A DNA stretch of 64,000 nt. It comes from an uncultured Draconibacterium sp. GTDB lineage: Bacteria > Bacteroidota > Bacteroidia > Bacteroidales > Prolixibacteraceae. How positions within the stretch are numbered: position 1 is the stretch's first letter; each line of letters opens with the position of its first letter. The stretch lies in NCBI RefSeq assembly GCF_913060805.1, contig NZ_CAJXTC010000007.1, positions 62,001 through 126,000 of the forward strand, read 5' to 3'. A model generated the notes under the pieces. It saw nothing but the letters and a program-made list of their open reading frames with translations. It did not search any database and was not told the origin of the DNA. Made by a program: the position numbers and the translations under genes. Shown one piece after another: positions 56,995 through 64,000 of this stretch.

Positions 56995-58200
56995 TTACTC
57001 ATTCATCAATTCATCAAAATTTTCCAATAAAAATTCCTTTTTCACCGTGTAAAAGCGACCGGTATCGGTTTCCCTTGTTATCTCTCCCCGGTTCCAGATG
57101 GCAAACTTTTCGTAGGTCAGCGAATTGGATTTTGGAGTAAGCTTCCATTCTTTTTTCAGCAAGTGTCGGATTTGTGTGAGGTCAGTTTTTACCCTTGTTT
57201 GGTTGACGGCAAACATGGCATCCTGGGGACAAAACTCCACTTCATCCAAATCATACTTCTCCATTACCATAAATAAAATACTGGCCAGTTCTTTCTCTAC
57301 CCGGCTTCTGTTATGCCGGATAAGGTTTTGTAAAGCACGGGTTCTGATTTGAGCAGGAGTAAACCACATCCGGGTAAATCGAGGAGATGAAAGTTTCCTG
57401 TTGTCTAAAAAGAAAAGAAAGGCAGGTATCTCCTTAACCAGTTTATCTAATAGATCAGTATCTTCAGTTTCAAACTTTGAAATCTTTCGTACCCAGAAAC
57501 GTTCTTCGGCAGCATCAATTTTTATGAAATTATCTTCGTTATTACTGCATAGAATAAACTTTCCAAAGAATTCTACCTCGATCTTGTCTTTACCTTTGGC
57601 TTCCATTTTATTGTGGTTGGTAGTGCTGAGGTATTTAATCCGCTCGGTCAGTTCTTCTTTATTAAAAAGAACTTCATCGATACAGATCAGAAGTTTATTC
57701 GCCCAGTCGGAATTAAACTGGCTTCCAAAACTATCGTTTGTCAGGTAGGTAAGGTTATTTTCAAAAATTGCTTTAAGCCATTTCAGAAAAGTACTCTTCC
57801 CGGTTGACCTTTCCTTTGACACAAGGCAAAGAATCGGAAGAATATGCACCGGTTTTTGATAAAGCAACTGCAAATAATCCAATCCCAGTTCGTATTGATT
57901 TCCGAAAATGTGTTTTACAAAAAGTGTTGAAACATCAATTGATCCTTTCTTTGGTTTGTTGCTCAAAGGTGAGTACTTGTTGTAGAAACCCGAGCAGACC
58001 TGTTTGAAATTGATATGATTGGGAATACAAGTAAACCCATCATATTTCGGAATATCCGCCACATAAGTTTTTCCAAAATCCTGTTTTATGGTATCGATGT
58101 TCCATGGCACAAGAATTTCGTTAAAATCTCCCGAAATGGTGGGAGCTTTAACTTTCTTGAAATAGGAAGTTCCAACACGGATATACGGCATATCGCTCAT
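56995..58200 (-). CDS. SF3-type helicase (DUF5906-like)
   Basis: 401 aa. Walker A in VSKERSTGKSTFLKWL (about 128-143), Walker B in LLICIDEVLF, and the superfamily 3 sensor region KFILCSNNEDNFI. The C-terminal part (about 290-401) is a winged-helix-like region. Matches the primase-helicase proteins of Bacteroidota mobilizable elements. With the Toprim primase it would replicate the excised element. It follows the HTH gene by 18 bp. Confidence 0.85.
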   Translation of the reverse strand: MSDMPYIRVGTSYFKKVKAPTISGDFNEILVPWNIDTIKQDFGKTYVADIPKYDGFTCIPNHINFKQVCSGFYNKYSPLSNKPKKGSIDVSTLFVKHIFGNQYELGLDYLQLLYQKPVHILPILCLVSKERSTGKSTFLKWLKAIFENNLTYLTNDSFGSQFNSDWANKLLICIDEVLFNKEELTERIKYLSTTNHNKMEAKGKDKIEVEFFGKFILCSNNEDNFIKIDAAEERFWVRKISKFETEDTDLLDKLVKEIPAFLFFLDNRKLSSPRFTRMWFTPAQIRTRALQNLIRHNRSRVEKELASILFMVMEKYDLDEVEFCPQDAMFAVNQTRVKTDLTQIRHLLKKEWKLTPKSNSLTYEKFAIWNRGEITRETDTGRFYTVKKEFLLENFDELMNE

Positions 58201-58218
58201 TTCAAAATGTATTTGTGG

Positions 58219-58530
58219 TTATGCTTTTCTGTTCCTTGATAATGAGTTGTTGAATTCTTCTTCCGCTTCCAGTTCATCTCTGGAAATACCCATTAGCCAG
58301 AGATCTATGTCTTTTTTATAAAAGAACTTTTGCCGGATGTTGGCATTGGTACCGGTTGGAATAAGTTTTTTACTGAGCAGTTTGTAAATTTTGCTTTTGG
58401 ATAGCCCGGTGTACTGAGCCAGTTCTTCAACATTAAAAACGGTTTTGTTTTCTGCCAGTAGGGTTTTGATTTGTTTTAATTCATTTAGAACTTGTTTGGA
58501 AATAAATGCTTGATTTTCCATAGGTGACAT
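58219..58530 (-). CDS. HTH protein, excisionase-like
   Basis: 103 aa. Central MerR/excisionase-type helix-turn-helix: FNVEELAQYTGLSKSKIYKLLSKKLIPT and RQKFFYKKDIDLWLMG. In Bacteroidota mobilizable elements this gene type precedes the helicase and primase genes and acts as an excision or regulatory factor. Its position near the right end, once circularised, lies close to the left-end integrase. Alternative: operon regulator only. Confidence 0.82.
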   Translation of the reverse strand: MSPMENQAFISKQVLNELKQIKTLLAENKTVFNVEELAQYTGLSKSKIYKLLSKKLIPTGTNANIRQKFFYKKDIDLWLMGISRDELEAEEEFNNSLSRNRKA

Positions 58531-58649
58531 ATTTTTAATGATTAATGACGCTAGATGCGTGAAAACTTCATTAGCAAATATGTAACTGTATGTGGCAGTA
58601 AATCAAGAGGGTAATTTGAATTACGGGCTAATTACGGGAGAAATACCGT

Positions 58650-59342
58650 CTATCGAAAAAGTATTTTCTGAAAGGCCTGTAGGTTTTCAGAAAATTCCGT
58701 TTCACTTTCATTCACAAACTCTGAAAACCGCGAGTTCAAACTCGTCCTTTTAACTTCTGAGCCGTTCAATGTGAAGGTTGATTCAATGAATTTAAAGAGT
58801 TGCTCTTTACGCTCTTTTTTGAAATGTCTGATTCCTCCATTAATAAGCAGGTGAAGAATGCGAAGCAGCTTTTTATAATCAGCTGCAGTCCGATTATCGG
58901 AAACCAAACAAAAATCGATTTTATTATTTGGTCTGAGATTGTTTAAAACCAGGTTAATATTTTCCATTTCAGATTCTGAGAATCCAATATTTGACAAAGG
59001 AATTCCGTTCAAATTACTTCTGTTAAATTGAAAATTGGAATGCAAACTTGTTCTTTCCAGTCTTTTGGCTTCATGGATTGAGCCGATCAATAGTAATACA
59101 AGGAAGAGACAAAAAACGATAGTGAATGTATAAGTTAGAGTCTTGACAATCGGAAATCCAAATATTAGAAATACCATAAGAAGCACGATCAAACTGAATA
59201 GTATAATTGAAACGACCATGGAAGTATGACTTCTAAAGATTCGCTTATAAAGGAGCCTCCTGCCTCTTTGATTAAAATAAAATATTAGCTGCCCTGTTTT
59301 TTGAATAATTGTTTCCATGTTTATTAGCTTCCAGAGTGACAT
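58650..59342 (-). CDS. Unknown protein with two membrane segments
   Basis: 230 aa. Two hydrophobic segments (VVSIILFSLIVLLMVFLIF and LTYTFTIVFCLFLVLLLIG, about 42-88), then a cytosolic domain with SESEMENINLVLNNLRPNN and TAADYKKLLRILHLLINGG, helical. No family recognised. ATG at 59342 or at 59318 (METIIQKTG) may be the true start. It is the outermost gene at the right end of the element, upstream of the HTH gene, possibly an element-encoded membrane sensor or exclusion protein (speculative). Confidence 0.65.
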   Translation of the reverse strand: MSLWKLINMETIIQKTGQLIFYFNQRGRRLLYKRIFRSHTSMVVSIILFSLIVLLMVFLIFGFPIVKTLTYTFTIVFCLFLVLLLIGSIHEAKRLERTSLHSNFQFNRSNLNGIPLSNIGFSESEMENINLVLNNLRPNNKIDFCLVSDNRTAADYKKLLRILHLLINGGIRHFKKERKEQLFKFIESTFTLNGSEVKRTSLNSRFSEFVNESETEFSENLQAFQKILFR

Positions 59343-59716
59343 CGACCATGTTTTCTTTTCTCAAGAGCAGAAGGTCATATTCTAAAATTAAAGAATAGGA
59401 TTGATGAAATCAAATGAAAATTGATGCCTAAGTATGAATTGGTATTACCTGGCATTATTTGTCTTAACAGAATGTTTAACACGTATTAGAATACATTAAA
59501 TAGAACCAAATATTATCGAATTTTTACAATGTTTAGTCGACTTGATATTTATGGATTTAAAAACAGGTTGACTATCCGATCAATTTAATTTTTAAACTAA
59601 AATCCCTAAATTTATAGTCTGGAACCTAAAAAATGAAGCACGGATTTAACCATATCAAATTAAAAGAAAGCTGTTACCAGTTTTTGGGATGTGGTAGCAC
59701 TGTGTTTGATGGGGAA
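59343..59716. other. Right-end non-coding region of the element
   Basis: 374 bp between the last element gene and the right att repeat. No gene; AT-rich with no strong hairpin. Probably contains the promoter of the 230-aa gene and recombinase contact sequences. Confidence 0.5.
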
Positions 59717-59877
<161 letters not shown>

Positions 59878-59966
59878 AAAATGTAATGTTATATACAATT
59901 TTCGGGGTGCAAGTTTACAAATTTGGACGAATATACGCAAGCATTTCCCGAAAATTAGACAAACAA

Positions 59967-59994
59967 AAAGGTGCCCGCTATTGCAGACACCTTT
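59967..59994 (-). terminator. Terminator of the Gfo/Idh gene
   Basis: AAAGGTG (59967-59973) pairs with CACCTTT (59988-59994) around a 14-nt loop, with T-rich minus-strand sequence after it (complement of AAACAAAAA). It is 22 bp past the stop at 60017. Confidence 0.75.
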
Positions 59995-60016
59995 CGCATA
60001 TCTTTTAAAACTGAAT

Positions 60017-61507
60017 TTATGCCGGCATATCAGGTAAACTCCAAGGCTTACGGTAAGTATGCTTGATCAATTCAGCTGCAAATTCTTTTGCAGGAACAGG
60101 ATCAGTCCAGGTTTTAGTAAACGTTGGGTGACCATCGTGAATTTCAAAACCGTCTTTAATGACAGTTTTAATTTCTTCACTGTCGGTAAGGTTGGTGAAT
60201 TGCATGTTTTCGCCATCCCAATCCAGTTCTTTATTCAGTCCTTGTAAACGAACACCAAGAACTCCCATAACAACCATTTCGTTGAATGGTCCTGCTTCTT
60301 TAAAGTCAGATGCAGTTGGAACACGGTTCTCAGCACTTTCTTTACATGCGCGTACCCAATCCATTTCGTGGCTGGTTTCTACGCGACGACGGAATTTCGG
60401 AGCATCAGGAGTACGACCCGACAATAACCATGGGTTTACACCGTAACATCCGCAAATCAGTTTGTCTTTTGTTCCGTGGAAAATTACGCCACCACCCTGA
60501 TCGTTAGGATTTTTACCATCTGGCCATCCTTCAGGAAGCATTGGCTTAATACCGCCGTCGTACCAATGTACATCAACTTGAGGAAGCGTGTTTTTCTTCA
60601 AGCCTTTCCATGGTTTATCGGCATTTGCTTTACGTTCCGGGTAAGTTAGTTTTACCGACTGAGCAGTAGGAGCACAGTCTTGTAACAACAATGTTGAGTT
60701 TCCTTGAGTGTGAATAGGATAACCTAAATCAAGCCCAACGAATACCGGGTGAAGAATATGGCAAGCCATATCGCCTAGTGCACCTGTACCGTAATCCCAC
60801 CAGCCACGCCAGTTCCATGGGTGGTAAACCTGGTTGTAAGGACGCATTTTTGCAGGACCGGTAAACAGATCCCAATCCAAAGTTTCCGGAACCCAGTCGC
60901 CTCTTTCAGGAGTGTTCAATCCCTGAGGCCAGATAGGACGGTCGGTAAATGCTTCAACTTTTGTTACTTCACCAATTTCGCCGTTAGCTAACCATTCCGA
61001 AGTAAGGTTTACACCTTCGCCCGATGAACCCTGGTTACCCATCGATGTGGCAACCTGGTACTTGTCGGCCAGTTTGGTAAGTAAGCGCGATTCGTAAACG
61101 GTGTGAGTTAATGGTTTTTGCACGTAAACGTGTTTACCCAATGTAATGGCATGCGATGCGATAATGGCGTGCGTATGATCGGCAGTAGCTACTACTACAC
61201 CATCAATGCTATCAGCCATTTCGTCGTACATTCTACGCCAGTCTTTGTACTTTTTCGCACCCGAGTAATTCTCGAATACAGGTGCTGCATACTTCCAGTC
61301 AACGTCGCAAAGTGCAACGATATTTTCCGACTGAAGATTTCTGAGGTTTGAATTTCCCATTCCTCCAATACCAACGGCAGCAATGTTTAATTTGTCGCTT
61401 GGTGCTTTATGACCAAGACCTGCTACTGCGTGGCGCGGAACAATTGTAAATCCTGCAGCGGCTGCTGCTGTTGTACCAAGAAATGCTCTTCTTGATACAG
61501 ATGTCAT
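60017..61507 (-). CDS. Tat-exported Gfo/Idh/MocA oxidoreductase (host flank)
   Basis: 496 aa from ATG 61507. The twin-arginine signal VSRRAFLGTTAAAAAGF directly follows this start; upstream in-frame ATGs at 61525 and 61579 would make a long leader. Rossmann motif LNIAAVGIGGMGNSNL, family motif YVQKPLTHTVYESRLL, and the C-terminal domain with WWDYGTGALGDMACHI. Substrate unknown. It is outside the mobile element, right of the tRNA, and shares general layout but low identity with the cargo enzyme at 43406. The host therefore has its own periplasmic sugar dehydrogenase of this family. Confidence 0.88.
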   Translation of the reverse strand: MTSVSRRAFLGTTAAAAAGFTIVPRHAVAGLGHKAPSDKLNIAAVGIGGMGNSNLRNLQSENIVALCDVDWKYAAPVFENYSGAKKYKDWRRMYDEMADSIDGVVVATADHTHAIIASHAITLGKHVYVQKPLTHTVYESRLLTKLADKYQVATSMGNQGSSGEGVNLTSEWLANGEIGEVTKVEAFTDRPIWPQGLNTPERGDWVPETLDWDLFTGPAKMRPYNQVYHPWNWRGWWDYGTGALGDMACHILHPVFVGLDLGYPIHTQGNSTLLLQDCAPTAQSVKLTYPERKANADKPWKGLKKNTLPQVDVHWYDGGIKPMLPEGWPDGKNPNDQGGGVIFHGTKDKLICGCYGVNPWLLSGRTPDAPKFRRRVETSHEMDWVRACKESAENRVPTASDFKEAGPFNEMVVMGVLGVRLQGLNKELDWDGENMQFTNLTDSEEIKTVIKDGFEIHDGHPTFTKTWTDPVPAKEFAAELIKHTYRKPWSLPDMPA

Positions 61508-61766
61508 TTTTGATTTTTCCTCCATAACAATATTAGTTTTAATCGGATAGGTATTAAATATTCTTGAAAATTGTTTCAAAAAACGGTTAAATATAATGAT
61601 AGTTCAGGGCTTTTCAATAAAGAATGTTGTGAAACAAGCAGAAAAACGGAAATATAATTGCTCTTGGCGAAGCAGTATTTTTCAATCTTGTTTGTAAAGA
61701 AACTTCAACATCAGACTTTTACTGCTTTTTGTATAGCTTCTGTCTATTCCGCTTAAAAAAAATCGA

Positions 61767-61798
61767 TTTGACACGCGCTGTATTTCAATTTACTTTTG
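61767..61798 (+). promoter_or_regulatory. Promoter of the peroxiredoxin gene
   Basis: TTTG (61767-61770), 20-bp spacer, TACTTTTG (61791-61798): a match to the Bacteroidota promoter. It ends 33 bp before ATG 61832 and shows that the start at 61796, inside the -7 box, is not used. Confidence 0.8.
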
Positions 61799-61831
61799 AA
61801 TCAAAATTTAAAAATCAAAAAACGAAAAATC

Positions 61832-62356
61832 ATGAAATCTGTAGGAGATAAATTTCCAAAGTTTAAAAAGCAAGCAGTTTTAGCCGACAACCAATTCGGA
61901 GAAGTAACATCAGAAGATCATAAAAAAGCAGGCAAGTGGATGGTAATCTACTTTTACCCGAAAGACTTTACTTTTGTGTGCCCAACCGAAATTGTGGAGT
62001 TCAACAACAACCACGCAAAATTCGAAGAGTTAAATGCTGAATTATATGGTGTATCAACCGATACTGCCGAAGTTCACCTGGCATGGAAATCGAACGATCC
62101 GCGTTTGGCAAATCTTACTTACCCATTAATTGAAGATACTTCTAAGTCATTGTCCAAAAAATTGGGTATCTTACAACCTGGAAGCGTTGCTTACCGTGCT
62201 ACATTTATTGTTGATCCTGAAGGAAAAATTCAGTGGGTAAACTGTAATAACGATGCTACCGGCCGTAACGTTGGCGAGGTATTAAGAGCTTTGGAAGCTA
62301 CACAAAACCCTGGACTTACAGGATGTAACTGGCAGCCAGGCGAAGCAACATTATAG
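61832..62356 (+). CDS. ahpC: AhpC/TSA-type peroxiredoxin
   Basis: 174 aa from ATG 61832 (MKSVGDKFPKFK). Peroxidatic cysteine in DFTFVCPTEIVEFN, the conserved WKSNDP and YPLIEDTSK blocks, and a C-terminal resolving cysteine in LTGCNWQPGE. Reduces hydrogen and alkyl peroxides in the cytosol. ATG chosen from the promoter position. Followed 24 bp later by an OsmC-type gene, forming a small oxidative-defence operon in the host flank. Confidence 0.9.
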   Translation: MKSVGDKFPKFKKQAVLADNQFGEVTSEDHKKAGKWMVIYFYPKDFTFVCPTEIVEFNNNHAKFEELNAELYGVSTDTAEVHLAWKSNDPRLANLTYPLIEDTSKSLSKKLGILQPGSVAYRATFIVDPEGKIQWVNCNNDATGRNVGEVLRALEATQNPGLTGCNWQPGEATL

Positions 62357-62380
62357 TAGAAAACTTTAAACTTAAGAATT

Positions 62381-62806
62381 ATGTCAGTAAGAAAAGTAAA
62401 CTCAGTTTGGAACGGAACTCTTAAAGAGGGAAAAGGAAATATGAACATCACCGGTTACAGCGGGCCGTTTACTTTTGCATCTCGTTTCGAGAATGGAAAA
62501 GGAACAAACCCAGAAGAACTGGTAGGTGCAGCACACTCAGGTTGTTATTCAATGTTTTTGGCAGCTTTAATAAGCGGCGAAGGATTAACTCCTGAAAGCG
62601 TTGAAACAGAAGCAGCAGTTACATTGGGCGAGTTGGATGGCGGGCCAGCCATTACCAACATCAAATTAACCAACGTAACAAAATGCGAAGGTTTAACGCA
62701 AGAGAAATTTGCCGAGCTGGCAGCAGCTGCAAAAGCAAAATGCCCAATCTCGCGTTTGTATGCCGGTGGTACTGCCGAAATTGAATTAGACGCAAAATTG
62801 GCTTAA
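62381..62806 (+). CDS. OsmC-family peroxidase
   Basis: 141 aa. OsmC/Ohr fold with the two catalytic cysteines in AHSGCYSMFLAAL (about 51) and AKCPISRLYAGG (about 125), and the glutamate-rich RFENGKGTNPEELVGA segment. Reduces organic peroxides using thiol partners. In one operon with the peroxiredoxin gene. OsmC proper rather than Ohr is suggested by the short N-terminus. Confidence 0.88.
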   Translation: MSVRKVNSVWNGTLKEGKGNMNITGYSGPFTFASRFENGKGTNPEELVGAAHSGCYSMFLAALISGEGLTPESVETEAAVTLGELDGGPAITNIKLTNVTKCEGLTQEKFAELAAAAKAKCPISRLYAGGTAEIELDAKLA

Positions 62807-62830
62807 GAAGAAAAAGTTATAATTGCATAT

Positions 62831-62861
62831 AAGGAGGGAGTCAGAGATGGCTCCTTTTTTT
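62831..62861 (+). terminator. Terminator after the peroxiredoxin/OsmC operon
   Basis: AAGGAG (62831-62836) pairs with CTCCTT (62851-62856), 14-nt loop, then a T run. Ends the two-gene operon. Confidence 0.8.
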
Positions 62862-62967
62862 ATTTGAAGATTTTTACCTGGCCCTTTGTCATTCCGGGCA
62901 TAGCGAGGAATCTGTATCAATTATATAGGAGGTTTCAGGATAGTTATGTGCACTTGAATTTACTTAC

Positions 62968-63023
62968 CACGAAGAACACAAAGACTCAAAGTCTAAAAAA
63001 CTGAGGATTAGAATTTCTTCGTG
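62968..63023. repeat. Inverted repeat with CACGAAGAA arms
   Basis: CACGAAGAA (62968-62976) and TTCTTCGTG (63015-63023) with an inner AGACT/AGTCT pairing. It resembles a repetitive ACCACGAAGAACACAAAG-type sequence that is dispersed in many Bacteroidota genomes. Host flank, between convergent genes. Confidence 0.5.
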
Positions 63024-63046
63024 TCCTTAGTAGTATTCCTCTTACT

Positions 63047-63799
63047 CTACTTATCCATCCACCGCTTAAACCCCGAAACCTTATCGCGGCTAACGATAAC
63101 ATCTTCGTCCAGTTCGGTAGCCAGCTTTAATTTTAGTCGGGTGGAGGAGTAGCCCACAATTTCGTTAATGCAGTTAATGTTTACCAGGTAATTCCGGCTG
63201 ATGCGGTAGAACTGATCGGGATCGACCATTTTTTGCAGCTGATCGAGTGAAAAGTCAAGATCGTAGGTTTTACCTTCCATAGTTTTTATAAAAGTGCTGC
63301 GCTCCTGCACAAAAAAGCAACAGATCTTACTCACCTGAATAGACTGAAAACGGTTCCCAATTTTAATAAAGAACCGCGACTTGTAAGTTCTCGATAGCTG
63401 TTCGATCACTTTAGCCACTTTATCTTCCAACAACTGGTGCTGACCATACAATTCCGTATACTTCTCCAAAGCCGAGCGCAACGCTTCCAGCTCGATAGGT
63501 TTTAGCAGGTAATCAACACTGTTTACTTTAAAGGCACGAATAGCGTACTCGTCAAAAGCAGTGGTGAAAATTATCGGGGCTTTAATTTCCAGCTCATCAA
63601 AAACTTCGAACGAAAGACCATCGTCGAGCTGAATGTCCATAAAAACCAAATCGGGAGCAGGATTCTCTGCAAACCAATTCACCGATTCTTCCACCGATTC
63701 CAACACCGCAAGCACCTCCGCCTCGGGGGCGATGGTATTTAATTGCTGCATCAGTTTTTCAGCTGCCAGGTGCTCGTCTTCTACAATTACTACCTTCAT
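63047..63799 (-). CDS. LytTR response regulator
   Basis: 250 aa. Receiver domain (1-120): VVIVEDEHLAAEKL, phosphoacceptor Asp in DLVFMDIQL, Thr/Ala in IFTTAFDEYA, Lys in YLLKPIEL. C-terminal LytTR DNA-binding domain (about 145-250): KIGNRFQSIQVSKICCFF, FYRISRNYLVNINCI. Its start overlaps the kinase stop by 4 bp, so the pair is one operon. Target genes are unknown. Right host flank. Confidence 0.92.
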   Translation of the reverse strand: MKVVIVEDEHLAAEKLMQQLNTIAPEAEVLAVLESVEESVNWFAENPAPDLVFMDIQLDDGLSFEVFDELEIKAPIIFTTAFDEYAIRAFKVNSVDYLLKPIELEALRSALEKYTELYGQHQLLEDKVAKVIEQLSRTYKSRFFIKIGNRFQSIQVSKICCFFVQERSTFIKTMEGKTYDLDFSLDQLQKMVDPDQFYRISRNYLVNINCINEIVGYSSTRLKLKLATELDEDVIVSRDKVSGFKRWMDK

Positions 63800-64000
63800 T
63801 TGCTTTGCTCGTTAAGTTTTAAAGGCACTTTCACAATAAATTCATCAGCAGTTTCCTGTATTTCTACCTCGCGTTTCAGGATGAGCTTACAGCGTTCGTT
63901 CAGGTTTTTTAACCCGATTTTCGATGAGGCGGCCAGTTGCATACGTTGGCGCAGATCGTTGCGTACCACCAGCTTGTCCATTCCTTCAAAATGAATGGTG
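63796..64000 (-). CDS. LytS-like sensor histidine kinase, C-terminal end only
   Basis: The frame enters from the right window edge, shows VRNDLRQRMQLAASSKIGLKNLNERCKLI (the SSKIGLKNLNER segment is the ATP-lid G2 box of HATPase domains in LytS-type kinases) and stops at 63796. It overlaps the LytTR gene by 4 bp. Partner kinase of that regulator; its N-terminal part is outside the window. Confidence 0.82.
   Translation of the reverse strand, partial: TIHFEGMDKLVVRNDLRQRMQLAASSKIGLKNLNERCKLILKREVEIQETADEFIVKVPLKLNEQSK

Overview
The window looks like a chromosomal segment of a marine or sediment-type Bacteroidota (Marinilabiliales/Prolixibacteraceae-like; the rank is inferred). The signs are two SusC/SusD pairs with ECF sigma/FecR switches, promoters of the TTTG-N19/20-TAnnTTTG type, a T9SS C-terminal sorting domain, a two-component propeller sensor, and Bacteroidota-type integrases and MobA/MobC.

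Layout. 1-2339 is host flank: a propeller sensor gene cut by the window edge (minus strand) and a DUF493 gene. 2340-2984 is a decayed relic of an earlier mobile element. 3108-59839 is a 56.7-kb integrated element. It lies between two 123-bp direct repeats (2985-3107 and 59717-59839, 4 mismatches by my alignment), each ending in the 3' half of a tRNA(CAT) gene; the complete tRNA (59798-59871, minus) is rebuilt at the right end. 59872-64000 is host flank again: a Tat-exported Gfo/Idh/MocA protein, an AhpC-type peroxiredoxin, an OsmC protein and a LytTR/LytS two-component pair.

Inside the element. The left end has a tyrosine recombinase next to the attachment site, a metallophosphoesterase, and an AbiE-like antitoxin/nucleotidyltransferase pair behind a 33-bp operator palindrome. 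The centre (8.3-47.7 kb) is a large polysaccharide utilization cargo. It holds two successive sigma/anti-sigma/SusC/SusD units, two surface glycan-binding-type lipoproteins, a GH36-like enzyme, an SGNH-alpha/beta hydrolase fusion, an FAD oxidoreductase, GH3, two GH2, an unknown membrane-anchored protein, a CstA-type transporter, a double-DUF1080 protein, a Gfo/Idh/MocA protein, a DUF4886 protein and a convergent secreted GH5. The right part (47.7-59.3 kb) is a mobilization and maintenance module: a second integrase, an Xre regulator, a large HEPN-like protein, small proteins, an HNH protein, MobA/MobC with an oriT-like hairpin, a primase, an SF3-type helicase and an excisionase-like HTH. No type IV secretion genes are present, so the element looks mobilizable rather than self-conjugative.

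How it fits together (inference). The island moves a glycan-degradation programme between hosts by tRNA integration and relaxase mobilization, and protects itself with a TA/abortive-infection-type cassette. The cargo combines ordinary glycosidases with components of the oxidative 3-keto-glycoside route (Gfo/Idh plus DUF1080). Both susC genes are preceded by a hairpin with its T-tract on the antisense strand, a layout that fits DonS-like cis-antisense RNAs. The strongest unusual signals are the mobile PUL itself, the fossil copy of its defence cassette beside the attachment site, the paired antisense terminators, and several unexplained palindromes around the second integrase.
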